From: Mycolicibacterium duvalii
Lineage (GTDB): Bacteria; Actinomycetota; Actinomycetes; Mycobacteriales; Mycobacteriaceae
DNA length: 64,000 nt
NCBI RefSeq assembly: GCF_010726645.1
Contig: NZ_AP022563.1
Coordinates: 2,852,001-2,916,000 of the forward strand
Reading direction: 5' to 3'
Position numbers and translations under genes: made by a program. Under the pieces are notes generated by a model. The model saw only the letters and a program-made list of their open reading frames with translations, did no database searches and had not been told where the DNA came from. Shown here in pieces: positions 24,805 through 34,586 of the stretch (the first letter of the stretch is position 1; every line of letters begins with the position of its first letter).

Positions 24805-27800
24805 TGCTGGCTCCTGTTCTGGGCGGGGCACATCGAGCGCACCGGGCAGTGTGCGCAGCCGTCGTTGACCTTGGCGAGGAACGCCGGGCCCTGCGTGGTC
24901 GCGGCGGTGCGGACCACCTCGGCGCGCCACTGCGCGACGGCCTCGGGAGTCAGCGCGGCCTGGTCACGTTCGGTGGCACCGCCGCGGCTGGTCTTGCCCA
25001 GATAGACCAGGCGTCCGCCGCCGGGCTGGTCGCCGTCGGCGAGCAGACCCGCGGCGACAGCCAGCTGATACATCGCGAGCTGGGCGTGGTTCTGTGCGTC
25101 GTCCTTGGTGAAGGGGCTCTTACCGGTCTTGACGTCGACGACGACGAGCCGGCCGGCGTTGTCCCGTTCCACCCGGTCGAGCCGCCCGCGCACGCGGACC
25201 CCCGGCAGATCCCCGGTCGGGTCCTCGATCTGCCCGTCGACGTCGATCTCGGTGCCGACCTCGGTCAGTTCGCCCCGGGTCTGCGCGCGCCAGCGCAGGA
25301 AGGTCTGCAACATCTCCGCGTGCCGGGCCAGCTCGTTGTCGGCGTGCCACTGCGCATCGAACGGCAGTTCGCCCCAGACCTTCTCGAGCTCGGCGAGCAG
25401 AGCCGGCTCGCTGCGACCCGACTCGCTGACCAGCGCGTGCACCAGCGAGCCCAGCGTCGAGCGGACGTCGCGGCCCCGCGCCCCGCCGTGTCGTTCCAAC
25501 AGCCAGCGCAGCGGGCAGTCCGAGAGCGTCTGCAGCGTCGACGGCGACAGCGTGACCACGTGCCCGTCGCCGACCCACAACGGATCGGTTGTGGACAACT
25601 GCTGCATGCCATACCACGAGGCCGGGTCGGCGCCGGCGACTCCGGCCTCGGCGAGTCGGCCCAATTGCGCTGCCGCGCAGGCTCGCTGGACCTCATCGAC
25701 GACGCCGGGCGGCGCGCACACCACTGCCCGCAGGCGCCCCACCAGCGCCGACGGCGCCAGCACCCGGGGCGCGCGGACGGGCTCGGCCGGCTCGGCCACC
25801 GACTCGGTGGCCACCGCGGCGAGCTCATGGCAGAACGGCGAGGGCAGCAGCGCTTCGTCGTCGTCGCTGTCGACGGCGGTGACCAGCAGCCGGCTGCGCG
25901 CCCGGCCCATCGCGGCGATCAGCAGCCGGCGCTCCTCCGCCACCAGCGGTGCACGGCTGGGCAACTCCCGTTGTCCGGGTTCGGTGACGCCGTCGATGAC
26001 GTCGACGAGCCGGCCGGTGGCCAGTACACCGCCACGCGGGGCGGTGTTCGGCCACAGGCCCTCCTGCACGCCGGCGAGCACGACGAACTCCCAGTCCCGG
26101 TGCAGCGCCGAGTGCGCGCTGAGCACCGACACCGCATCGGCCGCGGTGTCGTCGCGGCGCACCGGCGGCAGGGCCAGGCCCGACACATGGTCGACCAGAC
26201 CCCGCAGCGAGGCGCCCGCAGTGCGGGTCACGTACTGGTCGGCGACGTCGAACAGCGCCGTCACCGCGTCGAGATCGCGGTCTGCCTGCGCACCGCCCGG
26301 CCCGCCGCGCTCGGCGGCCGCCAGCCATCGGCGCTGCAGACCCGAGCGATGCCACGCCTGCCACAGCGTGTGCCGGGGATCGTGGCCCTCGTCGACGCTG
26401 CGCCGGGCTGCGGCCAGCACCGCGCGGACACGTCGCAGAGGCCGGGCCTGCTCGTCGGACAGTCCGTCGATGTCGTGCCGCAACGCCTCGACAAGCAGCC
26501 TCTCCCCGTCGACGCGCTGCCCGGCGGCACGGCGCAGGGCGCGCCGCAGTTGGCGCAGCGACACAGGGTCCACGCGGCCGATCGGTCCGGTCACCAGCGC
26601 GAGCGCCGTCGCCGCGTCCAGCCCCTCGGCGGTGGCCGCCAGCACGGTCAGCAACGCCCGCGCCGCCGGCTGATCGGCCAGCGCGGCCTCGTTGTGCGCC
26701 ACGTCGACCGGCACCCCGGCGGCCGTCAGCGCCCGGCCCAGCGCCGCCCCCATCTGGGGCACCGAACGCACGATCACCGCCATCTGGCTCCACGGCACCT
26801 CGTCGACCAGGTGTGCGCGCCGCAACGCGTCGGCGATCAGCGCAGATTCGGCGTGGGCGGACGCCGCGATGCGCACCGACAGCGACCCGTCGGCTGCGGT
26901 GCCGGTGAACTCTTGCCGGGATTCACCGCCGGGCAGGCGGGCCGCGACGGCGGTGATGGCCTCGGCCACCGGTGCCGCGCACCGGTGCGACGCCGTCAGC
27001 CGCAGTGTGGGACCGTCCCCGCTGAGCAATGCCGGGCTGGCGCCGCGGTAGCCGAACACGGTCTGCTGCGGGTCACCGGCGATCACCGTCAGTTCCGCGC
27101 CTGCGGAAAGCACGCTGACCAGCCGCGCTGCCTGCGGATCGAGGTGCTGGGCGTCGTCGACCAGCAGCACCCGGACACGGGCACGTTCGGCGGCCAGCAG
27201 GTCGGCATCGGTGGCCAGGGCCTCCAGCGCGGCGCCGACCAGCTCGGCGGCACCCAGCGCCGGGGTGGTCGCCTGCGGGGCGGCCATCCCGACCGCCGAG
27301 CGCAGCAGCATGATCTGCTCGTAGGCCTGCGCGAAGCGGCCGGCGGCCTGCCATTCGTCGCGACCGGCGAGTCGGCCGATACGTTGCAGCTCAACGGGAT
27401 CGACCCCGCGCTCACCGCAGCGCGCCATCAGATCGCGCAACTCGGTGGCGAACCCGGCGGTCGTCAGCGCCGGCCGCAGGCGCACCGGCCACCGCACCGG
27501 GCCCGCGTCGCCGTCCTCGGCGTCGCCGGCGAGCAGTTCCCGGATGATTCCGTCCTGTTCGGCGCTGGTGATCAGCCGCGGCGGCGGGCTGCCGGTGCGC
27601 TGCGCGGACAGTCGCAGCACCGCGAACGCGTACGAGTGCACCGTGCGCACCAGCGGTTCCCGCACCGCACGGCGGCCTCCGGCGGTGAGCAGACGCGACG
27701 TGATCGCGGCGCGGGCCTGCGCGCTCAGGCGTGCCGAACCTGTCAGCAGCAGCACGGATTCAGGTTCGCAGCCGTCCTGGATGTGGGCGACCGCCGTATC

Positions 27801-27911
27801 GACCAGCAGGGTGCTCTTGCCGGTGCCGGGGCCGCCCACCACCCGGACGGGGCCACGCATGTGCCCTCGGCTCAGGGCCTCCGGGGTCAGTTCGGTGTGC
27901 GGCGCAGACAT
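24801..27911 (-). CDS. adnA: AdnA subunit of the AdnAB helicase-nuclease
   Basis: A 1036-residue helicase-nuclease subunit. Motif I is GGPGTGKST (residues 26-34), but motif II reads LLVDDAQHLDPQ, DDAQ in place of the DExQ of the AdnB motor, in line with AdnA being the weaker ATPase. The C-terminal nuclease has VVDVKTGKSPFT and HAQLAMYQLAVA. An iron-sulfur staple is indicated by LSDCPLRWLLE before the nuclease and CAHCPVRSMCP at the end. The start MSAPHTELTPEAL is the first Met before the motor domain. Confidence 0.95.
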   Translation of the reverse strand: MSAPHTELTPEALSRGHMRGPVRVVGGPGTGKSTLLVDTAVAHIQDGCEPESVLLLTGSARLSAQARAAITSRLLTAGGRRAVREPLVRTVHSYAFAVLRLSAQRTGSPPPRLITSAEQDGIIRELLAGDAEDGDAGPVRWPVRLRPALTTAGFATELRDLMARCGERGVDPVELQRIGRLAGRDEWQAAGRFAQAYEQIMLLRSAVGMAAPQATTPALGAAELVGAALEALATDADLLAAERARVRVLLVDDAQHLDPQAARLVSVLSAGAELTVIAGDPQQTVFGYRGASPALLSGDGPTLRLTASHRCAAPVAEAITAVAARLPGGESRQEFTGTAADGSLSVRIAASAHAESALIADALRRAHLVDEVPWSQMAVIVRSVPQMGAALGRALTAAGVPVDVAHNEAALADQPAARALLTVLAATAEGLDAATALALVTGPIGRVDPVSLRQLRRALRRAAGQRVDGERLLVEALRHDIDGLSDEQARPLRRVRAVLAAARRSVDEGHDPRHTLWQAWHRSGLQRRWLAAAERGGPGGAQADRDLDAVTALFDVADQYVTRTAGASLRGLVDHVSGLALPPVRRDDTAADAVSVLSAHSALHRDWEFVVLAGVQEGLWPNTAPRGGVLATGRLVDVIDGVTEPGQRELPSRAPLVAEERRLLIAAMGRARSRLLVTAVDSDDDEALLPSPFCHELAAVATESVAEPAEPVRAPRVLAPSALVGRLRAVVCAPPGVVDEVQRACAAAQLGRLAEAGVAGADPASWYGMQQLSTTDPLWVGDGHVVTLSPSTLQTLSDCPLRWLLERHGGARGRDVRSTLGSLVHALVSESGRSEPALLAELEKVWGELPFDAQWHADNELARHAEMLQTFLRWRAQTRGELTEVGTEIDVDGQIEDPTGDLPGVRVRGRLDRVERDNAGRLVVVDVKTGKSPFTKDDAQNHAQLAMYQLAVAAGLLADGDQPGGGRLVYLGKTSRGGATERDQAALTPEAVAQWRAEVVRTAATTQGPAFLAKVNDGCAHCPVRSMCPAQNRSQQ

Positions 27912-27990
27912 GAGGGCATGACACCACGAGGGTCTGACATCGCGCCGTCGAGTGGACCGGGCTCTGTGCGGGCTGGCAGCATCGACGGTC

Positions 27991-28767
27991 GTGACCGACG
28001 TTCTGCACACCTACCGCTACGGGCCCGCCGGGCCGGCCCGCGTCCTGGCCATCCACGGGCTGACCGGCCACGGCAAGCGCTGGGAGACGCTGTTCGAGCG
28101 GCACCTGCCCGACATCAGCGCGCTCGCACCGGATCTGCTCGGCCACGGCCACTCGTCGTGGGATCCGCCCTGGACCATCGACGCCAACGTCGCGGCCCTG
28201 GCGGCGTTGCTCGACGACGGGCCTCCCGCGGTGATCGTGGGTCATTCGTTCGGCGGCGCGCTGGCGCTCAACCTGGCCGCCGCGCGCCCGGATGCGGTCG
28301 CCGCGCTGGTGCTGCTCGACCCGGCGGTGGGCCTCGACGGCGCCCGCATGCGTGAGATCGCCGACCAGATGTACGCCTCGCCGGACTACACCGACCGCGC
28401 CGAGGCCCGCCAGGAGAAGGTCGACGGCTCGTGGGCCGAGGTCGCCGACAGCGAGCTGGAACGTGAACTCGACGAGCATCTCGTCGACCTGCCCAACGGA
28501 CGCACCGGGTGGCGGATCAGCGTCCCGGCGATGCTGTGTTACTGGAGTGAGCTGACCCGGCCCGTCCCGATCCCGCGGGACGGCACTCCGACCACGCTGG
28601 TCCGCGCCGCCCGTGTCGATCCGCCGTATGCCTCCGACGAGCTGATCGCCGGCCTCGATGCCGGGCTCGGCGCGAATCTGACCGTGCTGGAATGGGATTG
28701 CGATCACATGGTGCCGCTGGCCCGCCCCGGGGAGACCGCGGAGCTGATCCGCCGACACCTGGCCTGA
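27991..28767 (+). CDS. lipV: alpha/beta hydrolase LipV-like
   Basis: A 258-residue alpha/beta hydrolase, syntenic with Rv3203 lipV. The oxyanion-hole region is VLAIHGLTGHGKRW, the nucleophile elbow VIVGHSFGGALALN holds the catalytic Ser, an Asp candidate lies in VLLDPAVG and the final His is in WDCDHMVPLARP. No signal peptide is seen. The GTG at 27991 starts the protein shortly before the first strand; the frame stays open upstream to 27952, so a longer N-terminus cannot be excluded. It diverges from adnA with a gap of 79 bases and is followed one base later by the alkyltransferase-like gene. Confidence 0.85.
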   Translation: MTDVLHTYRYGPAGPARVLAIHGLTGHGKRWETLFERHLPDISALAPDLLGHGHSSWDPPWTIDANVAALAALLDDGPPAVIVGHSFGGALALNLAAARPDAVAALVLLDPAVGLDGARMREIADQMYASPDYTDRAEARQEKVDGSWAEVADSELERELDEHLVDLPNGRTGWRISVPAMLCYWSELTRPVPIPRDGTPTTLVRAARVDPPYASDELIAGLDAGLGANLTVLEWDCDHMVPLARPGETAELIRRHLA

Positions 28768-28768
28768 C

Positions 28769-29065
28769 GTGCCGGCGATCACCGACGAGCAGGTTGAGAC
28801 GGTGCGGGCGCTGGTCGCGGCGATCCCCGCGGGCAGCGTGGCGACCTACGGCGACATCGCCGCTGCGGCAGGGCTTTCCAGTGCCCGTATCGTCGGCTGG
28901 ATCATGCGCACCGATTCGTCGGACCTGCCCTGGCACCGCGTGATCCGAGCATCGGGCGAGCCCGCACCGCATCTGCGCAGCGAGCAACTTGCACGACTGC
29001 GCACCGAGGGGGTGCCGGCCGTCGACGGCCGGGTGCCGCTGCGGCAGTATCGCCACGCGTTCTGA
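28769..29065 (+). CDS. alkyltransferase-like protein (ATL, MGMT family without catalytic Cys)
   Basis: A 98-residue protein of the MGMT DNA-binding family. The helix-turn-helix and Arg finger are seen in VATYGDIAAAAGLSSARIVG. Where true O6-alkylguanine transferases have PCHRV, this has PWHRV, so the methyl-accepting Cys is Trp. That makes it an ATL protein, which binds alkylated guanine and hands the lesion to nucleotide excision repair. The GTG start lies one base after the lipV stop, so the two share a transcript. Its company of adnAB and uvrD2 suits a repair role. Confidence 0.88.
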   Translation: MPAITDEQVETVRALVAAIPAGSVATYGDIAAAAGLSSARIVGWIMRTDSSDLPWHRVIRASGEPAPHLRSEQLARLRTEGVPAVDGRVPLRQYRHAF

Positions 29066-29135
29066 ACGCCGCGGAAGTGAAGCCAGGGCTGCGATTGGGC
29101 CGTTATCACAGCCAGGAATGCTATTCCGCGCAGGA

Positions 29136-29990
29136 TCAGGCGGCCAGGCGCACCAGGGCGGCCGTGCGGGCCAGACCGGGGAACGCCGCCGAGGTCGACC
29201 GCGGGTGCAGCGCGTGCACGGCAAGCCGGAACATCAACGCGCGCAACAACATCTGCGGCCACTCCGGCAGCGTGTTCCACCGTTCGATGAGGCCGTCGTC
29301 GGCTTCGCCCCAGGACAGCGCATCGACGACGATCACGCCGGCGGCCCACGCCGGGGGCCGCCAGTACGGCGTGATGTCGGTGATGCCGGGCGCGGCGGTG
29401 CCGGCGAAGAGCACCGTGCCGTACAGGTCGCCGTGCACGAGCTGGCTCGGGCTCTTGGTGGGTCGGCGCAGCGCGGCGAGCTGGTTGATCAGCTCGATCG
29501 ACTTCTGCCCGTCCGTCGTCGAGGGCGCCACCCGCGCGCCCGGCGGCAGCGAGTGCAGCGGCCGGTCCTCCCAGGCGGCCCGGTCGGCGGCGGTGAACAC
29601 GTCGACGTCCGACCACGGCGCCACCGGCGGCTGGGTCAGAAACCGGGGACGTTCGAGCTTGGCGGTGGCCTCGTGCAACCGGACCGCGGCCGAGACCACC
29701 TCGTCGTGGCGGGGTTCGGGCGTGCCGGCCACGTAGGTGTCGGCGCGCCAGCCGGCGACGACATAGCGTCCGTCGGTCGAGCGCACCGGCCGCGCCAGCC
29801 GCACCCCGTCGACGAACAGGGTCTCGCGCACCTTGGCCGACCACGCCGCGCGGGCGTGGTCGGGCACCAGCGACAACACGACCTCACCGCAGCGCCAGCC
29901 ACCCTCCCAGCTGGCGCCGAGCGGCACCGGCTGCACCCCGGACAGCCCGAAAGCCGTGAGTACGTGCTCTGGTGGTCGCTCTGCGGTCAC
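29136..29990 (-). CDS. TIGR02569 family phosphotransferase-like protein (Rv3205c-like)
   Basis: A 284-residue actinobacterial protein with features of the aminoglycoside-phosphotransferase/choline-kinase fold. SQLVHGDLYGTVLFAG resembles the catalytic HGD loop, followed by a possible metal-binding Asp in ITDITPYWRP. The N-lobe starts RPPEHVLTAFGL. The GTG at 29990 was chosen; another GTG ten codons upstream would also fit between this gene and moeZ. It is the last gene of a leftward run after moeZ, with a gap of only 36 bases. The substrate is unknown. Confidence 0.7.
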   Translation of the reverse strand: MTAERPPEHVLTAFGLSGVQPVPLGASWEGGWRCGEVVLSLVPDHARAAWSAKVRETLFVDGVRLARPVRSTDGRYVVAGWRADTYVAGTPEPRHDEVVSAAVRLHEATAKLERPRFLTQPPVAPWSDVDVFTAADRAAWEDRPLHSLPPGARVAPSTTDGQKSIELINQLAALRRPTKSPSQLVHGDLYGTVLFAGTAAPGITDITPYWRPPAWAAGVIVVDALSWGEADDGLIERWNTLPEWPQMLLRALMFRLAVHALHPRSTSAAFPGLARTAALVRLAA

Positions 29991-30026
29991 CGCATCAGCG
30001 TAATTGCAACCGGCGGCCACCCCGCG

Positions 30027-31202
30027 TTAGTACATCACCATGTCGGGTTCGTATTGCTTGGCCCAGGCCACGATCCCGCCCTGCAGGTGCAGCGCATCGG
30101 AGAACCCGGCCTTCTTCACGGCCGCCAGCGCCTCGGCCGAGCGGATGCCGGTCTTGCAGTACAGCACCGGCACGCGGTCGTGCGGCAACTTGGCCAGGCC
30201 GTCGCCGGCTTCGATGGCCGACTTCGGGATCAGCTCGGCGCCGTCGATGCGGTTGATGTCCCACTCGACCGATTCGCGGACGTCGATCAGCGCGTACTTG
30301 CCCGAATCGAGCATGTCGCGCAGTTCCCGCGGGGTGACGGTGGACTCGGCGACCGCCTGGGCGGCGTCCTCGGACACCACGCCGCAGAACGCCTCGTAGT
30401 CGATCAGCTCGGTGATCTTCGGCGTCGACGGATCCTTGCGGATCTTGATCGTGCGGTAGGTCATGTCCAGCGCGTCGTAGACCATCAACCGGCCCAGCAG
30501 CGGCTCACCGATCCCGGTGATCAGCTTGATCGCCTCGGTGCCCATCACCGACGCGATCGACGAACACAGGATGCCGAGCACGCCACCCTCGGCGCAGGAC
30601 GGCACCATCCCCGGCGGCGGCGGCTCGGGGTACAGGTCGCGGTAGTTCAGGCCCAATCCGTCGGGCGCGTCCTCCCAGAACACCGAGACCTGGCCTTCGA
30701 ACCGGTAGATCGAGCCCCACACATAGGGCTTTCCGGCCAGCACGGCCGCATCGTTGACCAGGTAGCGGGTCGCGAAGTTGTCGGTGCCGTCGAGGATCAG
30801 GTCGTACTGCTCGAACAGTTCGACCGCGTTGTCGGGCTCCAGCCGGAACTCGTGCAGACGGACGTCGATCAACGGGTTGATCTCGTGGATGGAGTCCCGC
30901 GCGCTCTGCCCCTTGGGCCGCCCGATGTCGGACTGGCCGTGGATGATCTGACGCTGCAGGTTCGACTCGTCGACGACGTCGAACTCGACGATCCCGATGG
31001 TCCCGACACCGGCCGCGGCCAGGTACAGCAGCGTCGGCGAGCCCAGACCGCCGGCACCGATGACCAGCACCTTGGCGTTCTTCAGCCGTTTCTGCCCGTC
31101 CATCCCGAGGTCGGGGATGATGAGGTGCCGGCTGTAGCGGGCGACCTCGTCATGGGTGAGTTCGGCCGCTGGCTCGACCAGCGGCGGTAACGGGGATGAC
31201 AC
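30027..31202 (-). CDS. moeZ: MoeZ: E1-like adenylyltransferase/sulfurtransferase
   Basis: A 391-residue fusion of a MoeB/ThiF-type E1 domain and a C-terminal rhodanese. The E1 part has VLVIGAGGLGSPTLLYLAA (nucleotide-binding glycine loop) and DLILDGTDNFATRYL. The rhodanese active site is VLYCKTGIRSAEA with the catalytic Cys. MoeZ adenylates and sulfurates the C-terminus of sulfur-carrier proteins for molybdopterin, cysteine (CysO) and thiamine pathways. The GTG start has AAGGAGA seven bases upstream; the frame is open further upstream, but that part is antisense or intergenic. TIGR02569 lies downstream, DUF3152 upstream. Confidence 0.95.
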   Translation of the reverse strand: MSSPLPPLVEPAAELTHDEVARYSRHLIIPDLGMDGQKRLKNAKVLVIGAGGLGSPTLLYLAAAGVGTIGIVEFDVVDESNLQRQIIHGQSDIGRPKGQSARDSIHEINPLIDVRLHEFRLEPDNAVELFEQYDLILDGTDNFATRYLVNDAAVLAGKPYVWGSIYRFEGQVSVFWEDAPDGLGLNYRDLYPEPPPPGMVPSCAEGGVLGILCSSIASVMGTEAIKLITGIGEPLLGRLMVYDALDMTYRTIKIRKDPSTPKITELIDYEAFCGVVSEDAAQAVAESTVTPRELRDMLDSGKYALIDVRESVEWDINRIDGAELIPKSAIEAGDGLAKLPHDRVPVLYCKTGIRSAEALAAVKKAGFSDALHLQGGIVAWAKQYEPDMVMY

Positions 31203-31309
31203 CGAGTATCTCCTTGGTTGGCGATAGAACCATCTCAGCAGGTACTGGGCACAACAGCAACGAGGGCCCCCAGCTTCCCGGACCGGGCGGCGATCTCCCG
31301 CGACCGAGG

Positions 31310-32371
31310 TCAAGCGATCGGATACGGCCAGGGGTTGAAGCGGCAGGTCTTGCCGTCGGGGACGACGGTGCCGGGGTCGAAACGGGCCGCGTCGTCGTTG
31401 TTGGTGGAGAAGGTCTGCTGCATCATGATCGGCGCCAGCTCGCCGTTCTCGGCGCACTGTTCGTGGCGCTGATAGCCGATGGCGTGTCCGACCTCGTGAT
31501 TGATCAGGTACTGCCGATAGGAGCCCACGTCGCCCTGGAACGGCACCGCGCCGCGCACCCAGCGCGCCTCGTTGACGAACACGCGGGGCTGCCCCTCGAA
31601 GGCCGGGTTGTAGCAGGAGGCTTCGAGCTGGATGTCGTAGCCGCAGCCGTTGCGGATGGTCATCGGGGAGGTCAGCGACACCCGGAAGTCGGGCGGCACC
31701 CCGGCGGCCGCGTCGACCCGGACGAACGCGAACTGCGGATTGTGCGTCCAGCTCTTGGGATTGGCCAGCGTCTCGCTGACCATCCGGGCGAAGCCGTCGT
31801 CGCCGCCGAACGTCGTGGTGTCGATGCCGTCCTCCACCTCGACGGTGTAGGTGAACACCTTCGTGGTGCCCTGCCCCACCTGCGGGGTGGCCCCGGGCAC
31901 GATGCGCCAGGTGCCGGCACCGGCCGGGGTGAACGGTCCGCCGTCGGGCAGGATCCCGGTCGGCAGGTTGGCGTCGAACTCGGTCAGCCCCTTCGGTGGC
32001 GCGCCGACGATCTCGGTGCTGGCCGCGCCGATGGTCGGCGGGCCCTGTACCGGGTCCTCGGCGTCGGCGACCAGCGGCGGCGCGCTGGTCCCAGTGATGG
32101 TCTGGTAGATGACCACCGCGGTCAGCACCACGAGCACCGGCAGCGCGTACGCGCGCCAGCCGTAGGTCGACACGAAACGGCCCAGCCAGGTCTGCTTGCG
32201 CCACCGCTTGTGCTCGTCCCGGTTGGACCGGATCCGACCAGGCTGTTCGGCCAACGGGTCGCGCAGTGCGCGCAGCGGCTCGCGCCACTGGTCGTGCAGC
32301 ACCGGTACGCGCCCGTTCTCGTGGCCCTCGGGACCCACTTGCCCTCCGCGCACACGGGAGTCATAGGTCAC
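31310..32371 (-). CDS. DUF3152 membrane-anchored metzincin-like protease (Rv3207c-like)
   Basis: A 353-residue protein with a charged cytosolic N-terminus (about 70 residues), one membrane segment (YALPVLVVLTAVVIYQTI) and a large outside domain of the DUF3152 family. That domain contains YLINHEVGHAIGYQRHEQC, a zinc-protease motif of the form HExxHxxGxxxH, one residue longer than the usual metzincin spacing, and an IMMQQ turn a few residues later that may stand for the Met-turn. It is therefore likely a secreted or cell-wall metalloprotease; activity is inferred. The GTG start gives VTYDSRVRGGQ; the frame upstream is unsupported. Confidence 0.82.
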   Translation of the reverse strand: MTYDSRVRGGQVGPEGHENGRVPVLHDQWREPLRALRDPLAEQPGRIRSNRDEHKRWRKQTWLGRFVSTYGWRAYALPVLVVLTAVVIYQTITGTSAPPLVADAEDPVQGPPTIGAASTEIVGAPPKGLTEFDANLPTGILPDGGPFTPAGAGTWRIVPGATPQVGQGTTKVFTYTVEVEDGIDTTTFGGDDGFARMVSETLANPKSWTHNPQFAFVRVDAAAGVPPDFRVSLTSPMTIRNGCGYDIQLEASCYNPAFEGQPRVFVNEARWVRGAVPFQGDVGSYRQYLINHEVGHAIGYQRHEQCAENGELAPIMMQQTFSTNNDDAARFDPGTVVPDGKTCRFNPWPYPIA

Positions 32372-32481
32372 CGCAACAGAATGACATAGCACGGCGGCCC
32401 TGCAGCTCCGGCGCGCCACCGCCGGGTCGCCCCGGCCCCGGAACACATGTCCTCACAGGAGAGATCAGCGATCGGTAGTAG

Positions 32482-33231
<750 letters not shown>

Positions 33232-33253
33232 TCCGGGCCGGCGGGCGGGTCGG

Positions 33254-33502
33254 CTAGTCCTTCTTACCGGCGTCGAGCCCCACCCCGAACCCGACGCGGC
33301 GGGCCTCGGCCGGGCCGATCTCGACGTAGGCGATCTTCGCGTTGGGCACCAGGAAGCGTCGGCCCTTCTCGTCGGTCAGGGCCAGCACCCCGGTGCCGGC
33401 GTCGAGGGCGTCGACGACCAACTTCTCCACCTCGGCCGGTGTCTGCGCGCTGTTGAGAACCAATTCGCGCGGGCTGTCGGTGACACCGATCTTGACCTCC
33501 AC
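33254..33502 (-). CDS. DUF3107 family small protein (TB9.4-like)
   Basis: An 82-residue protein of the DUF3107 family, the homologue of Rv3208A/TB9.4. It begins MEVKIGVTDSPRELVLNSAQ at a GTG codon and has a compact alpha/beta pattern with LTDEKGRRFLVPNAKIAYVEIG. It is a likely small cytosolic protein of unknown function, conserved next to the TetR gene across mycobacteria. It converges on the TetR gene with a 22-base gap. Confidence 0.88.
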   Translation of the reverse strand: MEVKIGVTDSPRELVLNSAQTPAEVEKLVVDALDAGTGVLALTDEKGRRFLVPNAKIAYVEIGPAEARRVGFGVGLDAGKKD

Positions 33503-33751
33503 GGTGGAAACCCTTCTGTTGGTTGGCGAAACTTCGTCTCCAGCAGGTTAGTAGACGTCGACGGCGTGCCGCCGCGCCGCCACCTCAGCCCTGGGCGAAC
33601 GCGCGCCCCGATCCCGACCGGCGCCGCGATGCGGAGGCGACCGAACTGAGTCCCGACCGTGACCGCGACGGACGCGCGTCAGCCTCATCTGTCACTTCTG
33701 CATCGATAGCATCAGGCCCGCAACCGGGAAGCAGACGACTGGGACAGCAGG

Positions 33752-34582
33752 ATGAACAGGTCATACACCGCGAATTCGCCGTACTCGCTGACGCCGACCG
33801 AACGACTCCGCAGCGGGCGCGGCAGGTCGAGCGGCCTGGACTACGAGCCGTACGAGGACTTCGAGGACAACGCCGACCTCGATACCGACGCGATGCCGCC
33901 GTTCGATCGGTCCTATGACCGGCGCTATGACCGGTCCTACGACGCTGTCGAGGACTACGACGAGTACGTCGACGAAGCGCACGTCGACCGGCGCTGGATG
34001 TGGATCGGCGGAGTGGCCGGAACGATCCTGTTCGTCGCGGTCATCGTCGTCAGCACCATGCTCAGCGGCAGCGACAGCGGATCGGTGTCGGCGACCGTCG
34101 TGACCTCCGATGCCCCGAGCCCGAGCGCCGCCGCGCCGGCACCGTCGACGACGGCCCCACCGGCGCCGCGGATCGCCGCGCCGCCGACACGGTCCCTGCC
34201 CGCCGAGACCATCACCACCATCACCCCCACCCCGGAGGCGCCGGCGCCGTCAGCGACGCCCGCGCCGGTGCTGCCGGCACCGCAGGCCGCGCCGCCGCCG
34301 GCCGCGGCCGCCCCCGGCACGGTCACCTACCGCGTCACCGGCGACCGGGCGCTGCTCGACATGGTGACCGTCATCTACACCGACCAGCAGGGCGCGTTGC
34401 AGACCGAGGTCAACGTCGCGCTGCCGTGGTCGAAGACCGTGGTGCTCGACCCCGGCGTCACGCTGAGCTCGGTCACCGCGACCAGTGTGGGCGGCAAGCT
34501 GAACTGCAGCATCACCGACGCCAACGGCGCGCTGCTGGTCGCGCAGAACTCCAACTCGATGATCACCAACTGCACGCGGTAG
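33752..34582 (+). CDS. Pro/Thr-rich membrane protein with MmpS-like C-terminal domain (Rv3209-like)
   Basis: A 276-residue protein in three parts. Residues 1-78 are acidic and Tyr-rich with short repeats (YDRRYDRSYDAVEDYDEY). A single membrane helix follows (MWIGGVAGTILFVAVIVVST). Outside is a Pro/Ala/Thr linker of about 80 residues, then about 85 residues starting VTYRVTGDRALLDMVTVIY and containing LPWSKTVVL, with Cys in KLNCSI and MITNCTR. That last domain resembles the periplasmic domain of MmpS proteins, but no mmpL gene is near. The ATG has AGCAGG upstream. Confidence 0.78.
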   Translation: MNRSYTANSPYSLTPTERLRSGRGRSSGLDYEPYEDFEDNADLDTDAMPPFDRSYDRRYDRSYDAVEDYDEYVDEAHVDRRWMWIGGVAGTILFVAVIVVSTMLSGSDSGSVSATVVTSDAPSPSAAAPAPSTTAPPAPRIAAPPTRSLPAETITTITPTPEAPAPSATPAPVLPAPQAAPPPAAAAPGTVTYRVTGDRALLDMVTVIYTDQQGALQTEVNVALPWSKTVVLDPGVTLSSVTATSVGGKLNCSITDANGALLVAQNSNSMITNCTR

Positions 34583-34586
34583 CGCG

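Noticed and set aside
24762..28355. A 1197-codon open frame on the plus strand
   Set aside because: It is antisense to adnA/adnB and made of low-complexity Arg/Gly/His/Gln sequence, an effect of high third-position GC. The adnAB proteins on the other strand carry clear motifs.
30027..32288. A single 753-codon frame joining a proline/arginine-rich region to MoeZ
   Set aside because: The upstream part is the shifted frame of the DUF3152 gene and an intergenic stretch. MoeZ has its own GTG with a good ribosome-binding site.
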